Shown: positions 17,440 through 26,404, counted from the first letter of the stretch. The stretch is 64,000 nucleotides of DNA from Sphingomonas sp. PP-F2F-G114-C0414 (GCF_003688595.1 NZ_RCWT01000012.1:310001-374000); one strand, 5' to 3'. Notes: generated by a model from the sequence alone, not told the origin. Made by a program: numbers and translations.

Positions 17440-18564
17440 ATGGTAGATTCGACAGCCCCCACGCCAGCGCTCCGGACCGTCCGGGCGAACGACACGCTGC
17501 TCTGGGGCATGACCAATGCCGAGCGGATCCGGCGGATCGGCGTCGCGCAAGGGTTGCCGGCCGATGGCGACGGCGACACCGGTCCGGTGATCCTCGCCAA
17601 TCTCGCCTACGCGTTCGACCCGATGTGGATCGCGTATCTGAAGACGCGGCCCGGTACCGTCGTGGCTCGCACCGGCGTACCCGTGCTCGCGCATGTCCGG
17701 GATGTCGACGAGCGTGCGCGGATGACCGCGGCGATGCTCGGCGAGGCGCCGCTGGTGACCGGGCTGACGGTGATCGCCGCCGAAGCCGAGGAAGGCATCT
17801 TCAACGAGGCGTTGCGCAAGCGCGAACGCCCGTTCGCCGAACTGCTGACCCCTGCCGCGGTGCCGACGATCGAGCGGGCGAGCTATGTCGGTGCGTACAA
17901 GGGCGTCACCGACCTGCTCACCAAGTATCTGTGGCCGGAATGGGCGCTCGCGATCACGCGGGTCTGCGCGCGCGCCGGGATCACGCCAAACCAGGTGACC
18001 GCGCTCGGCTCGGTACTGTGCATCGTCGCGACGGTGGCGTTCTGGTATGGCTGGTTCTGGACGGGGCTCGCGACGGGTCTGTTCTTCATGGTGCTCGACA
18101 CCGTCGACGGGAAGCTGGCGCGGTGCACGATCACCTCGTCGAAGCTGGGGAATGCGTGGGACCACGGGGTCGACCTGGTGCATCCGCCGTTCTGGTGGTG
18201 GGCCTGGGCGGCGGGGTGCGCGCCGTACGGCCGGCCGCTCGAGGACGGCGTGTTCTGGGCGGTGATCGGGACGATGCTGTTCGGCTATGTCGCGCAGCGG
18301 CTGATCGAGGGGGCGTTCATCGTCCGGTTCGGAATGCACATCCATGTCTGGGAGCGGTTCGACAGCTGGTTCCGGCTGATCACCGCGCGGCGCAATCCGA
18401 ACATGGTGATCCTGTTCGCGGGGCTGCTGGTGACGCGGCCGGACTGGGGGATCATCGGGGTCGCGGCGTGGACCGCGATCTCGCTGGTGGTGCATCTGGT
18501 AAGGCTGGTGCAGGCGATGGTGCGCAAGGCCAAGGGTGAGACGCTGACGAGTTGGCTGGCTTGA
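17440..18564 (+). CDS. CDP-alcohol phosphatidyltransferase with N-terminal domain resembling a degenerate nucleotidyltransferase
   Basis: 374 residues. The complete CDP-alcohol phosphotransferase signature is present: DTVDGKLAR, eight residues, then GNAWDHGVD, i.e. D..DG..AR(8)G...D...D. The C-terminal ~230 residues carry about six membrane segments, entered through ITPNQVTALGS. The first ~140 residues have no membrane segment and look like the remains of a nucleotidyltransferase domain (PGTVVARTGVPVLAHV), echoing fused inositol-phosphate cytidylyltransferase/phosphotransferases, but lack its Gly-rich signature. The enzyme should displace CMP from a CDP-linked lipid or alcohol in the membrane. 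The ATG at 17440 is the best start after the repeat. Confidence 0.85.
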   Translation: MVDSTAPTPALRTVRANDTLLWGMTNAERIRRIGVAQGLPADGDGDTGPVILANLAYAFDPMWIAYLKTRPGTVVARTGVPVLAHVRDVDERARMTAAMLGEAPLVTGLTVIAAEAEEGIFNEALRKRERPFAELLTPAAVPTIERASYVGAYKGVTDLLTKYLWPEWALAITRVCARAGITPNQVTALGSVLCIVATVAFWYGWFWTGLATGLFFMVLDTVDGKLARCTITSSKLGNAWDHGVDLVHPPFWWWAWAAGCAPYGRPLEDGVFWAVIGTMLFGYVAQRLIEGAFIVRFGMHIHVWERFDSWFRLITARRNPNMVILFAGLLVTRPDWGIIGVAAWTAISLVVHLVRLVQAMVRKAKGETLTSWLA

Positions 18565-18581
18565 GCTAGCCAAATACTCAC

Positions 18582-18686
18582 ACCACCCCGGCGGAGGCCG
18601 GGGCCCAATTGGAAAGGTTGGAGTAACCGGGCGCATACTTCCGTTACCATCGTCCCCCAATTGGGCCCCGGCCTCCGCCGGGGTGG
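18582..18686. repeat. Paired inverted repeat, family A
   Basis: Arms CACCACCCCGGCGGAGGCCG and its complement at 18657-18686. It separates convergent genes (CDP-alcohol phosphatidyltransferase and asnB) and could serve as a shared terminator. Confidence 0.8.
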
Positions 18687-18692
18687 AAAACT

Positions 18693-20603
18693 TCAGGTTA
18701 CGACGCTCTTGGGCCGTCCGATCCACCAGAGGCAGTAGATCGCCAGTGCATACAGGAAGCGGCTATGGTCGCGTTTCCCCGCACGGTGATCGGCGAACAC
18801 CTTGTCGACCTCGCCGGCGCGCCAGATGCCTTGCTCGCGCACGCCGCTGTCGCGCCAGAGTTGCTCCGCATACGCGCCGAAATCGCCCGCGAACCACGCC
18901 GCCAGCGGCATCTGGAAACCTTGTTTGCGGCGGTCGAGGATCCCTTCGGGCAACCACGGCGCGATCGCCTGGCGGATAACGTATTTGCCGATCTTGCCGT
19001 GCAGCTTCATGTTCGCGGGCATCGACAGAGCGAGGTCGACCATCCCCTGCCCCAGCATCGGCACGCGCACCTCCAATGAATGCGCCATGCTCGCGCGGTC
19101 GACCTTGGTCAGCATCGCGCCGGGGAGGTTGAGCGCGAGGTCGGCTAGGCCGAACTGCTCGAGCGTGTCGGTCGAGATCGCGGCGGGATCGGGGAAATAT
19201 TCCGCGACCAGCGCGGCGATCCCGCCCTCCTCCTCGGCGATGAACTCCGCGGAGAATATCTCGCGGCGGAAAGCTTCGTTGGTGATCTGCGTCTTGGCGA
19301 AGAACCGTGCGATGCCGTTCGGCAGCGCGGCACTGCCGGTGGTCTTCCGCCAGCGTTGCAGCACTGCGTTCGCGTGCCGCGACGGCAAGGTCGGCACCGC
19401 GTCGAGCGCCCGCGCCAGTCGACGCAACGGGGCCGGCAGCGCCCCGATCCGTCGCTCGGTCGCGTGGCGCTTGTAGCCGAAGAACAGTTCGTCGCCGCCA
19501 TCGCCCGACAGCGCGACCTTCACCTCCTGCGCGGCGATCTGGCTGACGTACCAGGTCGGCACCGCGGATGGATCGGCGAACGGCTCGTCATAGCAATGCT
19601 GAACCTCGGGCAGCATCGCCTGCGCATCCGCCAGTTCCAGCGTGCGCGTGACGTGGTGGCAGCCGAGATGCCGCGCGATCGCCTCGGCGTGCGGCGATTC
19701 GTCGAAGCGCGGATCGGGGAAACCGATCGTGAAGGTGCGGACCGGCCGATCCGAGACCTGCGCCATCGCCGCGACCACCGCGGACGAATCCACGCCGCCC
19801 GACAGGAACGCGCCGACATCGACATCCGCGACCATCTGCTTGCCGATCGTGTCGAGCCACTCGTCGCGGAAGCGCTCGATCCACTGCGCGTCGGACAGCG
19901 GCTCGGCGGGATGATAGGCCGGCGTCCAATAGGCGCGCATCGTCGGCGTCCCGCTCGCCTCGACGGTCATTACATGGCCCGGCGGCAGGGTGCGGACCTG
20001 CGCGTAGATCGAGCGCGGGGTGCGGACGTGGCCGAAGCTGAAATAATCGTGGAGTGCGCGCCGATCGACGTCGAACGCCATGCCGGGCAGCAGGGTCAGC
20101 GTCTTCAGCTCGGAACCGAACGCGAACCCGGCGGCCTGATCGGTGTAATAGAGCGGCTTGATCCCGATCGGATCGCGCGCGAGCGTCAGGCGGCGGGCAT
20201 GCGTATCCCACACCGCGACCGCGAACATGCCGTCGAGCCTTGCCCAGACGTCGTCGCCCCAGCGCTCATAGCCGGCGAGGATGACCTCGGTATCGCCCGC
20301 ACTCTCGAACACGCGGCCCAGCGCCTGCAACTCGCGCCGCAATTCGCGGAAATTGTAGATCTCGCCGTTGAAGACGAGCGCGTAGCGGTGGTCGGGCGAA
20401 TGGAACGGCTGATGCCCGCCCTCGATGTCGATGATGCTCAGCCGGCGCATCCCGAAGCCGAAATCGCCGTCGGTCATCACGCCCTGGTCATCGGGCCCGC
20501 GGTGGAGGATCGCGTCGCACTGCGCGGTAATGAGGGGCGCGGTGACGAGGCGGGGCGAGACGGCAGCGCTACCTCGCGCGTAAAGGCCGGCAATTCCGCA
20601 GAT
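18693..20603 (-). CDS. asnB: Asparagine synthase (glutamine-hydrolysing), AsnB type
   Basis: About 636 residues: an N-terminal class II glutamine amidotransferase domain (CGIAGLY, LVFNGEIYNFRELR, SAGDTEVILAGYE) and a C-terminal synthetase domain with the ATP-loop FLSGGVDSS and LSGDGGDELFFGYKR. The nucleophilic cysteine must be the first residue after Met removal, yet the codon before it is ATC (20603-20601), and the nearest regular start, GTG 20633, would leave ten extra residues before it. GAGGGA lies nine bases upstream of the ATC. The gene may start at ATC or have a cleaved propeptide. In this locus it may amidate a surface sugar or amino acid rather than make free asparagine. Confidence 0.9.
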   Translation of the reverse strand: MCGIAGLYARGSAAVSPRLVTAPLITAQCDAILHRGPDDQGVMTDGDFGFGMRRLSIIDIEGGHQPFHSPDHRYALVFNGEIYNFRELRRELQALGRVFESAGDTEVILAGYERWGDDVWARLDGMFAVAVWDTHARRLTLARDPIGIKPLYYTDQAAGFAFGSELKTLTLLPGMAFDVDRRALHDYFSFGHVRTPRSIYAQVRTLPPGHVMTVEASGTPTMRAYWTPAYHPAEPLSDAQWIERFRDEWLDTIGKQMVADVDVGAFLSGGVDSSAVVAAMAQVSDRPVRTFTIGFPDPRFDESPHAEAIARHLGCHHVTRTLELADAQAMLPEVQHCYDEPFADPSAVPTWYVSQIAAQEVKVALSGDGGDELFFGYKRHATERRIGALPAPLRRLARALDAVPTLPSRHANAVLQRWRKTTGSAALPNGIARFFAKTQITNEAFRREIFSAEFIAEEEGGIAALVAEYFPDPAAISTDTLEQFGLADLALNLPGAMLTKVDRASMAHSLEVRVPMLGQGMVDLALSMPANMKLHGKIGKYVIRQAIAPWLPEGILDRRKQGFQMPLAAWFAGDFGAYAEQLWRDSGVREQGIWRAGEVDKVFADHRAGKRDHSRFLYALAIYCLWWIGRPKSVVT

Positions 20604-20773
20604 GACGAACGATCCCTCGCATGACGGCGGCACCGCCGCCCGATCGCGCGCGGTCTAGGAGCCGCCCGCCGCTTTGTCACCTCCGCCCCGGCTGCGCGCC
20701 CCGCCCCCGTCGGCGCGCTCCGCCCCCGCGCATCTTGCCGCAGTCGTCGCCGCACTCTAGGGGCCGGTCGCAG

Positions 20774-22138
20774 ATGGTTCAGGACCCCGCTCCTTCTCCG
20801 GCCCCGGCGGATGCGTCGGCGCGCGCCGGCACGACCGGGATATTCCGCGCGGCCGCGCGCAATCTCGGCTGGCTGCTCGCAAGCCGCAGCGTGCTGGCGA
20901 TCCTGTCGCTTTTCTATCTCGGCTTTGCGACGCGCACGCTGGGCGTCGTCGATTTCGGCCGGTTCGCGTTGATCACCGGTGCCGCGCAGGCGCTGGCGAC
21001 GTTTGTCGGCTTCCAGACCTGGCAGATCATCGTCCAATACGGCGTCGAGCCGATCCAGCACGGCGACACGCCCCGGCTCGCACGGCTGCTACGGTTGTCG
21101 GCAATCCTCGACATGTGCAGCGCGCTGGTCGGCGCCGGACTGACCGTCGCGATCCTGTTCGCGTGGAGCGACGGGTTCGGCATTCCGCCCGACCTGATGC
21201 GCGACACGCTGATGTTCGCGGTGGTGCAGCTGATCACGATCCGCTCGACCCCGCTCGGCATCCTGCGGCTGCGCGACAAATTCTCGTTGTCGGCGGTGGC
21301 GGACAGCATGACGCCGATCATGCGCTTCGTCGGCGCGGGCGCGGCGATGCTCTTCGAACCGACGATCCGCGGCTTCATGCTCGCCTGGGCACTCGCCGAG
21401 ATCGTCACCGCCGCGACCTATTGGGTCATGGTCGCGAAAAGCGGCGACCTGCGCCTGCTCGCGAGCGGCCGGGGCCCGTGGCGGCAGGTGCGCGACGAGA
21501 ACCCCGGCATCGTCCGCTTCTCGCTCAGCACCAACGCGAGCGCGACGCTAGGCCTGTCGAGCAAGCAGATCCCGCTGCTGCTGGTCGGCGCATCGATCGG
21601 CCCCGCCGCGGCCGGCGCGTTCCGGCTCGCGACGCAGCTGGCGCAGGCGCTCGCGAAACTGTCGCAGATGCTGTCGCGCGCCGCCTTCCCCGAGATCGTC
21701 CGCGCCGTCCGTACCGCCGAACCGTCGCGCCTGCGCCGTATCCTGATCCGGACGATGCTGGCGAGCACCGCTGCGGCGCTGGTGATCCTGGCGATCGTCG
21801 CGCTGGTCGGCGAGCCGATCCTCAAGCTCGTCGGCGGCAAGTCGTTCGGCCATGCCTATCCGGTGCTGCTGTGGCTGGCGGCGGCGGGCTGTTTCGACCT
21901 CGCGACCGTCAGCCTCGATACGGTGATGACCGCGCTGCACCGCGCCGGCACCGTCTTCGCGATCCGCGCAGTCGGCGTGCTGCTTCTGTTCGCCGCGGCG
22001 TTCGCGCTGATGCCGACCTACGGTTCGACGGGAATCGCTGCGGCAGTCGGCGTCGGATCGGTGGCGGTCGCGATCCTGCTCGGATTTGCCGCAGCGCGAA
22101 TGACCCGCGCGCCACGCGTCGAGGCGGAAGCGGCGTAA
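20774..22138 (+). CDS. Polysaccharide/oligosaccharide flippase (MVF/Wzx-like)
   Basis: 454 residues, with about 12 to 14 hydrophobic segments from residue 30 on (LGWLLASRSVLAILSLFYLG, then paired helices to the C-terminal GIAAAVGVGSVAVAILLGFAA). The LGVVDFGRFALI motif near the start is typical of the polysaccharide transporter (Wzx) branch. It should flip a lipid-linked saccharide across the inner membrane. It is divergent from asnB with about 170 bases between. The ATG at 20774 is chosen over an upstream in-frame start that would add an Arg/Pro-rich stretch. Confidence 0.87.
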   Translation: MVQDPAPSPAPADASARAGTTGIFRAAARNLGWLLASRSVLAILSLFYLGFATRTLGVVDFGRFALITGAAQALATFVGFQTWQIIVQYGVEPIQHGDTPRLARLLRLSAILDMCSALVGAGLTVAILFAWSDGFGIPPDLMRDTLMFAVVQLITIRSTPLGILRLRDKFSLSAVADSMTPIMRFVGAGAAMLFEPTIRGFMLAWALAEIVTAATYWVMVAKSGDLRLLASGRGPWRQVRDENPGIVRFSLSTNASATLGLSSKQIPLLLVGASIGPAAAGAFRLATQLAQALAKLSQMLSRAAFPEIVRAVRTAEPSRLRRILIRTMLASTAAALVILAIVALVGEPILKLVGGKSFGHAYPVLLWLAAAGCFDLATVSLDTVMTALHRAGTVFAIRAVGVLLLFAAAFALMPTYGSTGIAAAVGVGSVAVAILLGFAAARMTRAPRVEAEAA

Positions 22139-22269
22139 TCAGCCCGGCCCGACGGCGCATGCCGTTGCACCCCATGCTGCGACAAAGACGGCGATAAAGG
22201 CTGCGTTCACGGCGTAAATGTCATCTGCGCGCCGCTGTATCGCCACTTTTACCCGGTCTTAGTCTGCTG

Positions 22270-22731
22270 ATGAACCCTTTATTCCTTATGATCCTGGGCG
22301 CGGCGGCGGTGCTCGCGCCGATCCAGGCGCATGCGGCCGAGAGCTGCCAAGGTACGCCGGGCAATGGCAACGCCAGGCTGATCCTGGAAGCGACGACGAT
22401 GCACAACGCCGTCGGCGAGGTCGCCTTCACGGTGTATCCCGATGACAAGAAACGGTTTCTGGCGAAGGGCGGCAAGCTCGTCCGGGCGCGCGTATCCGCC
22501 GCCAGCCCGCGCGCCTGTTTCTGGCTGAAGCCCGGCTATTACGCGATCGCGCAATATCACGACGAAAACAGCGATCATGATTTCAACCGGACGCTGTTCG
22601 TGCCGAAGGAGGGATTCGGCTTTTCGAACGACGCTCCGACGTCGATCGGACTGCCATCGTTCGCGTCGGTCCGCACCGCCTTGCCCCCCTCGGGCACGAC
22701 CGTGCGGATGAAGATGCGGTATCGTCGATGA
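22270..22731 (+). CDS. DUF2141 domain periplasmic protein
   Basis: 153 residues. A signal peptide ending near AHAAES is followed by a small beta domain with the DUF2141 pattern YYAIAQYHDENSDHDFN and PKEGFGFSNDA. Family function is unknown; members are exported and often lie near carotenoid, lipid or envelope genes. It is a single gene between the flippase and the lipid kinase, on the same strand. Confidence 0.85.
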   Translation: MNPLFLMILGAAAVLAPIQAHAAESCQGTPGNGNARLILEATTMHNAVGEVAFTVYPDDKKRFLAKGGKLVRARVSAASPRACFWLKPGYYAIAQYHDENSDHDFNRTLFVPKEGFGFSNDAPTSIGLPSFASVRTALPPSGTTVRMKMRYRR

Positions 22732-22792
22732 ACTAAACCCCGTTCACAGACATTGAACGGAAATCTTCCTGACACAAATTTGTAGCGGTTAT

Positions 22793-23905
22793 GTGCCGCG
22801 ACGGGTATCTACTATCGTGGCTAATGTCGTTTCGAACTTCAATGCATTCAGCGGGCCTTCGCTCTCGCCACCGGCGCCGCCGGCATGGCGGCCTGACGGC
22901 CTGTTCGATCCGGCCGTCGCCGATCGGTACGGCGTGACCCCGCGCGAGGCCGCCGCGAAGATCCGTACCGGTATAATCTGCAATCCCAAGAGCCATCGCA
23001 ACCGCAGCAGCGTCGAGGCGACCAAGCCGTTCCTGTCGGGCACCGTGCTCGCGGTCACGCCGCGCACCCAGGCCGAACTCGCCGAAGTGCTGACCGATTT
23101 CGCGCGCCACGGCATCGAACTGCTGGTGATCGACGGCGGCGACGGCACGATCCGCGACGTGCTGACCGCGGCCGCCCGCGTCTGGACCGGTGCCGCGCCG
23201 CGCGTCGCGATCGTTCCGTCGGGCAAGACCAACGCGCTCGCGCTCGATCTCGGCATTCCCGACGACTGGACGCTCGATCAGGCGCTGACCGCGGCGCGCG
23301 ACGGGACCGTCAAGGTCCGCAGCCCGATCGAAGTGGTGCGCAAGACCGACGGCACCCGCCTGCACGGCTTCCTGTTCGGCGCCGGTGCGTTCGTCCACGC
23401 GACGGCGCTGGCGCAGCGCACCCACCGGGCCGGCGCGTTCAACGGCGTCGCGGTCGGACTGGCGCTGTGCTGGGCGATCCTGCAGACGCTGTTCGGCGGC
23501 GCCAACAGCGCGTGGCGCGCGGGCGATCGCATGCGGATCCGGTATCAGGGTGGCGCGGCGCCCGCCTATGCCGCCGGCGCCAATGCCGACACCGATCGTG
23601 CGCGGTATCTGATGCTGGCGTCGACGCTCCAGCATATGCCCGTCGGTATCCGGCCGTTCGGCACGCCGCGCGAAGGGCTGAAGACGCTGGTGGTCGACGC
23701 CCCGCCGCGCTGGCTTGCGGCTGCGACCCCGCTGATCGTGACCGGATCGCCGGCCGCGTGGCTCGACCGTGCGGGCTATCACCGGATCGATTCGGCGTCG
23801 CTCGACCTGTCGATGGATTCTGGGTTCATCCTCGACGGCGAAGTCTATCCCGGTGGCGACCTGACCGTGCGCGAAGGCAAGCCGCTCCGCTTCGTCGTCC
23901 CTTGA
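22793..23905 (+). CDS. Diacylglycerol kinase-family lipid kinase
   Basis: About 370 residues. The catalytic-domain signature LLVIDGGDGTIRDVL is near residues 107-121, followed by VAIVPSGKTNALALDLG, which match the ATP-binding loop of the DAGK/sphingosine/ceramide kinase superfamily. The C-terminal FILDGEVYPGGDLTVREGKPLRFV matches the family's second domain. It phosphorylates a lipid alcohol; diacylglycerol, a long-chain base or ceramide are all possible, and sphingomonads do make sphingolipids. The start is GTG 22793 or GTG 22817. It overlaps the next gene (TTGA). Confidence 0.87.
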   Translation: MPRRVSTIVANVVSNFNAFSGPSLSPPAPPAWRPDGLFDPAVADRYGVTPREAAAKIRTGIICNPKSHRNRSSVEATKPFLSGTVLAVTPRTQAELAEVLTDFARHGIELLVIDGGDGTIRDVLTAAARVWTGAAPRVAIVPSGKTNALALDLGIPDDWTLDQALTAARDGTVKVRSPIEVVRKTDGTRLHGFLFGAGAFVHATALAQRTHRAGAFNGVAVGLALCWAILQTLFGGANSAWRAGDRMRIRYQGGAAPAYAAGANADTDRARYLMLASTLQHMPVGIRPFGTPREGLKTLVVDAPPRWLAAATPLIVTGSPAAWLDRAGYHRIDSASLDLSMDSGFILDGEVYPGGDLTVREGKPLRFVVP

Positions 23906-24795
23906 GCGTGCTGGCCGACGTCGTGCGGCGTCAACTGGCGGCCCCGACGATTCAGCCGGTGCGCGATGTCGCCGAAACTCTCGCCGCCCATGACGACGTC
24001 GTCGCGGTGCTGTTCTACGGGTCGAACCTGCGGACCGGCGCGACCGAAGGGGTGCTCGATTTTTACGTGCTGACCGCCGGTCCGCCCGAGCGCGGCATCT
24101 GGCCGACCGTCAGCTACCGCGAATTCGCGATGGCGGGCGAAACGCTGCGCGCCAAAATCGCGACGATGCGGATGGCGACGTTTGCGAAGGCCGCCGCGGC
24201 CAAGTCGCTCGATACCACCATCTGGACACGGTTCGTCCAACCGTCGGCCTTGGTCTGGGCACGCGACTCCAGCGTCGCCGATGCGGTTGCCGCGGCGATC
24301 GGCGAGGCCACGAAGTCTGCGGCAAGGTTCGCGGCGGCGCTCGGGCCCGAGGCGGGCACGGCGGACGACTATTGGCGCGCGCTGTTCCGCCAGACCTACG
24401 CCGCCGAGCTGCGCGTCGAACGCAAGGGACGCGAGGGGCAGATCCTCGGCTTCGATCCGGACCGCTACGCCCGCTTGCTGCCGCTCGCGTGGACCGCCGA
24501 CGGGATCGCGTTCGCCGACGACGCGGGCGTGCTGCGCCCGAGCCTTGCCGCCGAGACACGCCGCGCGCTGCTGCGTGCCTGGCGCCGCCGCCGCCGGGCC
24601 GGCAAACCGATCAACGTCGCGCGGCTGGTCCGTGCCGCGTTCACCTTCGAGGGCGCTGCGCAATACGGGCTGTGGAAGGTCGAGCGCCATACCGGGATCG
24701 CCGTGCCGCTCACCCCGTGGCGCGAGAAGCACCCCATCCTCGCCGCGCCCGGCATATTCTGGCGGGTCTGGCGCGCGCGGGGGAAACCGGAATGA
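23902..24795 (+). CDS. Putative nucleotidyltransferase, Tam41-like (possible lipid cytidylyltransferase)
   Basis: About 297 residues. The motif VLFYGSNLRTGATEGVLDFYVL has the GS...D..(V/L) arrangement of the pol-beta nucleotidyltransferase fold, and resembles YGSG.(x)n.(L/I)D.i(F/Y)vv in Tam41-type CTP:phosphatidate cytidylyltransferases; AKIATMRM could match the later KYGV-like segment. The rest is alpha-helical with basic clusters (RRRRRAGK), as in a peripheral membrane protein. TTG 23902 overlaps the lipid kinase stop by 4 bases; GTG 23908 is an alternative. Being coupled to a lipid kinase, it could turn the kinase product into a CDP-lipid. That function is inference. Confidence 0.6.
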   Translation: MSVLADVVRRQLAAPTIQPVRDVAETLAAHDDVVAVLFYGSNLRTGATEGVLDFYVLTAGPPERGIWPTVSYREFAMAGETLRAKIATMRMATFAKAAAAKSLDTTIWTRFVQPSALVWARDSSVADAVAAAIGEATKSAARFAAALGPEAGTADDYWRALFRQTYAAELRVERKGREGQILGFDPDRYARLLPLAWTADGIAFADDAGVLRPSLAAETRRALLRAWRRRRRAGKPINVARLVRAAFTFEGAAQYGLWKVERHTGIAVPLTPWREKHPILAAPGIFWRVWRARGKPE

Positions 24796-25559
24796 GCGAG
24801 GGGTTCAGTGCGTTGATCCTGGCGGGCTCGCGCGGCGGGGTCGATCCCGTCGCGGGGTATGCGGGCGTTTCGCACAAGGCGCTGATCGTGCTCGAGGGCG
24901 AGACGTTGCTCGCGCGTGTCGCGCGGGCGTTGCGCGATGCGGGGGCGACGCGGATCGCCGTCTCGGTATCCGACGACGCGGTCCGCGCGGAGGCGACCGC
25001 GTTGGGGCTCACCGTGCTGACCGCCGCCAACGGCCCCAGCCTCAGCGTGCGCGAGGGCATCGCCGCGCTGGGCACGCCATTGATGGTGACAACCGCCGAC
25101 CACGCCCTCCTCCACCCCGACTGGGTTCGCCGGTTCCGGGCGGATGCGCCGCCGCGTGCCGACGTCGCGGTGCTGCTCGCGCGGCGCGACGTGATCGAAC
25201 GCGCGGCGCCGGGGACCAAACGCACCTATCTGCGGTTTGCCGATGGCGCCTGGTCGGGCTGCAACCTGTTCCAGTTCGCCACCCCGCGCTCGATCGCCGC
25301 GCTCGATCTATGGGCGCAGGTCGAGGCGGACCGCAAACGGCCGTGGCGGATCGTTCGTCGGCTGGGCGTCGGCACGTTGCTGCGCTATCTGTCGGGCAGG
25401 CTGACGCTGGTCGATGCGGTCGCCCATCTCGGCCGAATGGCGGGATTGAACGCCGCCGCGATCGCCACCCCATACGGTCTCGCGGCGGTCGATGTCGACA
25501 AACCCGGCGATCTCGATCTGGTCCGCACACTCCTCGCCGAGCAGCGCGCCGTCCACTAA
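24792..25559 (+). CDS. MobA-like NTP transferase (GT-A fold)
   Basis: 255 residues. The N-terminal ALILAGSRGG is a shortened nucleotide loop, SHKALIVLEGETLLARVARAL follows, and TTADHALL takes the place of the metal aspartate motif. ATG 24792 overlaps the preceding stop by four bases. This is the second GT-A nucleotidyltransferase of the locus and the third gene of a coupled trio (lipid kinase, Tam41-like, NTP transferase). The substrate cannot be read from the sequence; a phospho-alcohol is possible. Confidence 0.78.
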   Translation: MSEGFSALILAGSRGGVDPVAGYAGVSHKALIVLEGETLLARVARALRDAGATRIAVSVSDDAVRAEATALGLTVLTAANGPSLSVREGIAALGTPLMVTTADHALLHPDWVRRFRADAPPRADVAVLLARRDVIERAAPGTKRTYLRFADGAWSGCNLFQFATPRSIAALDLWAQVEADRKRPWRIVRRLGVGTLLRYLSGRLTLVDAVAHLGRMAGLNAAAIATPYGLAAVDVDKPGDLDLVRTLLAEQRAVH

Positions 25560-25620
25560 TTTACCGCTAACAGGCAGAACCACCCTGCCCCGCCGGCCGG
25601 TTTTGTGGCAGAGCGGCGGC

Positions 25621-26400
25621 ATGCAAACGACAACGCTTTCCGCCCGCCCGAACCGCCCCGCCGCGTCCGCGACCACCGCGATCGGCATCTATGGCAGCGC
25701 CGGCCGGATGGGTCGCGCGATCGCCGATGCGATCGAGAGTGCCGGCGCGACGCTGGCCGGCGGTGTCGACGCCGGTGAGGACCCGAGCCCGATCGCAAAG
25801 CTTGCTGACGTGATGGTCGATTTCTCGACGCCGTCCGCAATCGAGGCACATCTCGCCGCGGCACGCGCCGCCGGCACCGCGATCGTGATAGGCACCACCG
25901 GCCTGTCACCGCAGCACCAGTCGCTGATCGATGCCGCAGCAGCGGACATCGCCGTGTTGCAGACCGGCAATACCTCGCTCGGCGTGACGCTGCTCAACAT
26001 CCTGGTGCGCGATGCCGCCGCACGGCTCGGCGCCGACTGGGATATCGAGATCGTCGAGATGCATCACCGCCACAAGGTCGATGCGCCATCGGGTACCGCG
26101 TTGCTGCTCGGCGAGGCCGCCGCGAAGGGCCGCGGGACGACGCTGGCGGAACTCCGCGTCGACAGCCGCGCCGGTCTGGTCGGTGCGCGCAGCGAGGGCA
26201 CGCTAGGCTTCGCCTCGGTGCGCGGCGGGTCGGTGATCGGCGACCACAGCGTGATCTTCGCGGGCGAAGGCGAGCGGATCGAGCTCAACCACCGCGCCGA
26301 TGACCGGTCGATTTTCGCGCGCGGCGCCGTGCAGGCGGCGATCTGGCTCGCCGGACAGCCCGCCGGTCGATACCGGATGGGCGACGTGCTCGGTCTCTAA
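25621..26400 (+). CDS. dapB: 4-hydroxy-tetrahydrodipicolinate reductase
   Basis: 259 residues. The nucleotide-binding GIYGSAGRMGRAI lies near residues 21-34 after an unusual 20-residue Ser/Pro/Arg lead, and the catalytic motif EMHHRHKVDAPSGTAL contains the active-site histidine and lysine. It reduces HTPA to tetrahydrodipicolinate with NAD(P)H in lysine and meso-diaminopimelate synthesis. The ATG at 25621 is the only sensible start. Next comes nth, four bases after its stop. Confidence 0.96.
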   Translation: MQTTTLSARPNRPAASATTAIGIYGSAGRMGRAIADAIESAGATLAGGVDAGEDPSPIAKLADVMVDFSTPSAIEAHLAAARAAGTAIVIGTTGLSPQHQSLIDAAAADIAVLQTGNTSLGVTLLNILVRDAAARLGADWDIEIVEMHHRHKVDAPSGTALLLGEAAAKGRGTTLAELRVDSRAGLVGARSEGTLGFASVRGGSVIGDHSVIFAGEGERIELNHRADDRSIFARGAVQAAIWLAGQPAGRYRMGDVLGL

Positions 26401-26404
26401 CGCG

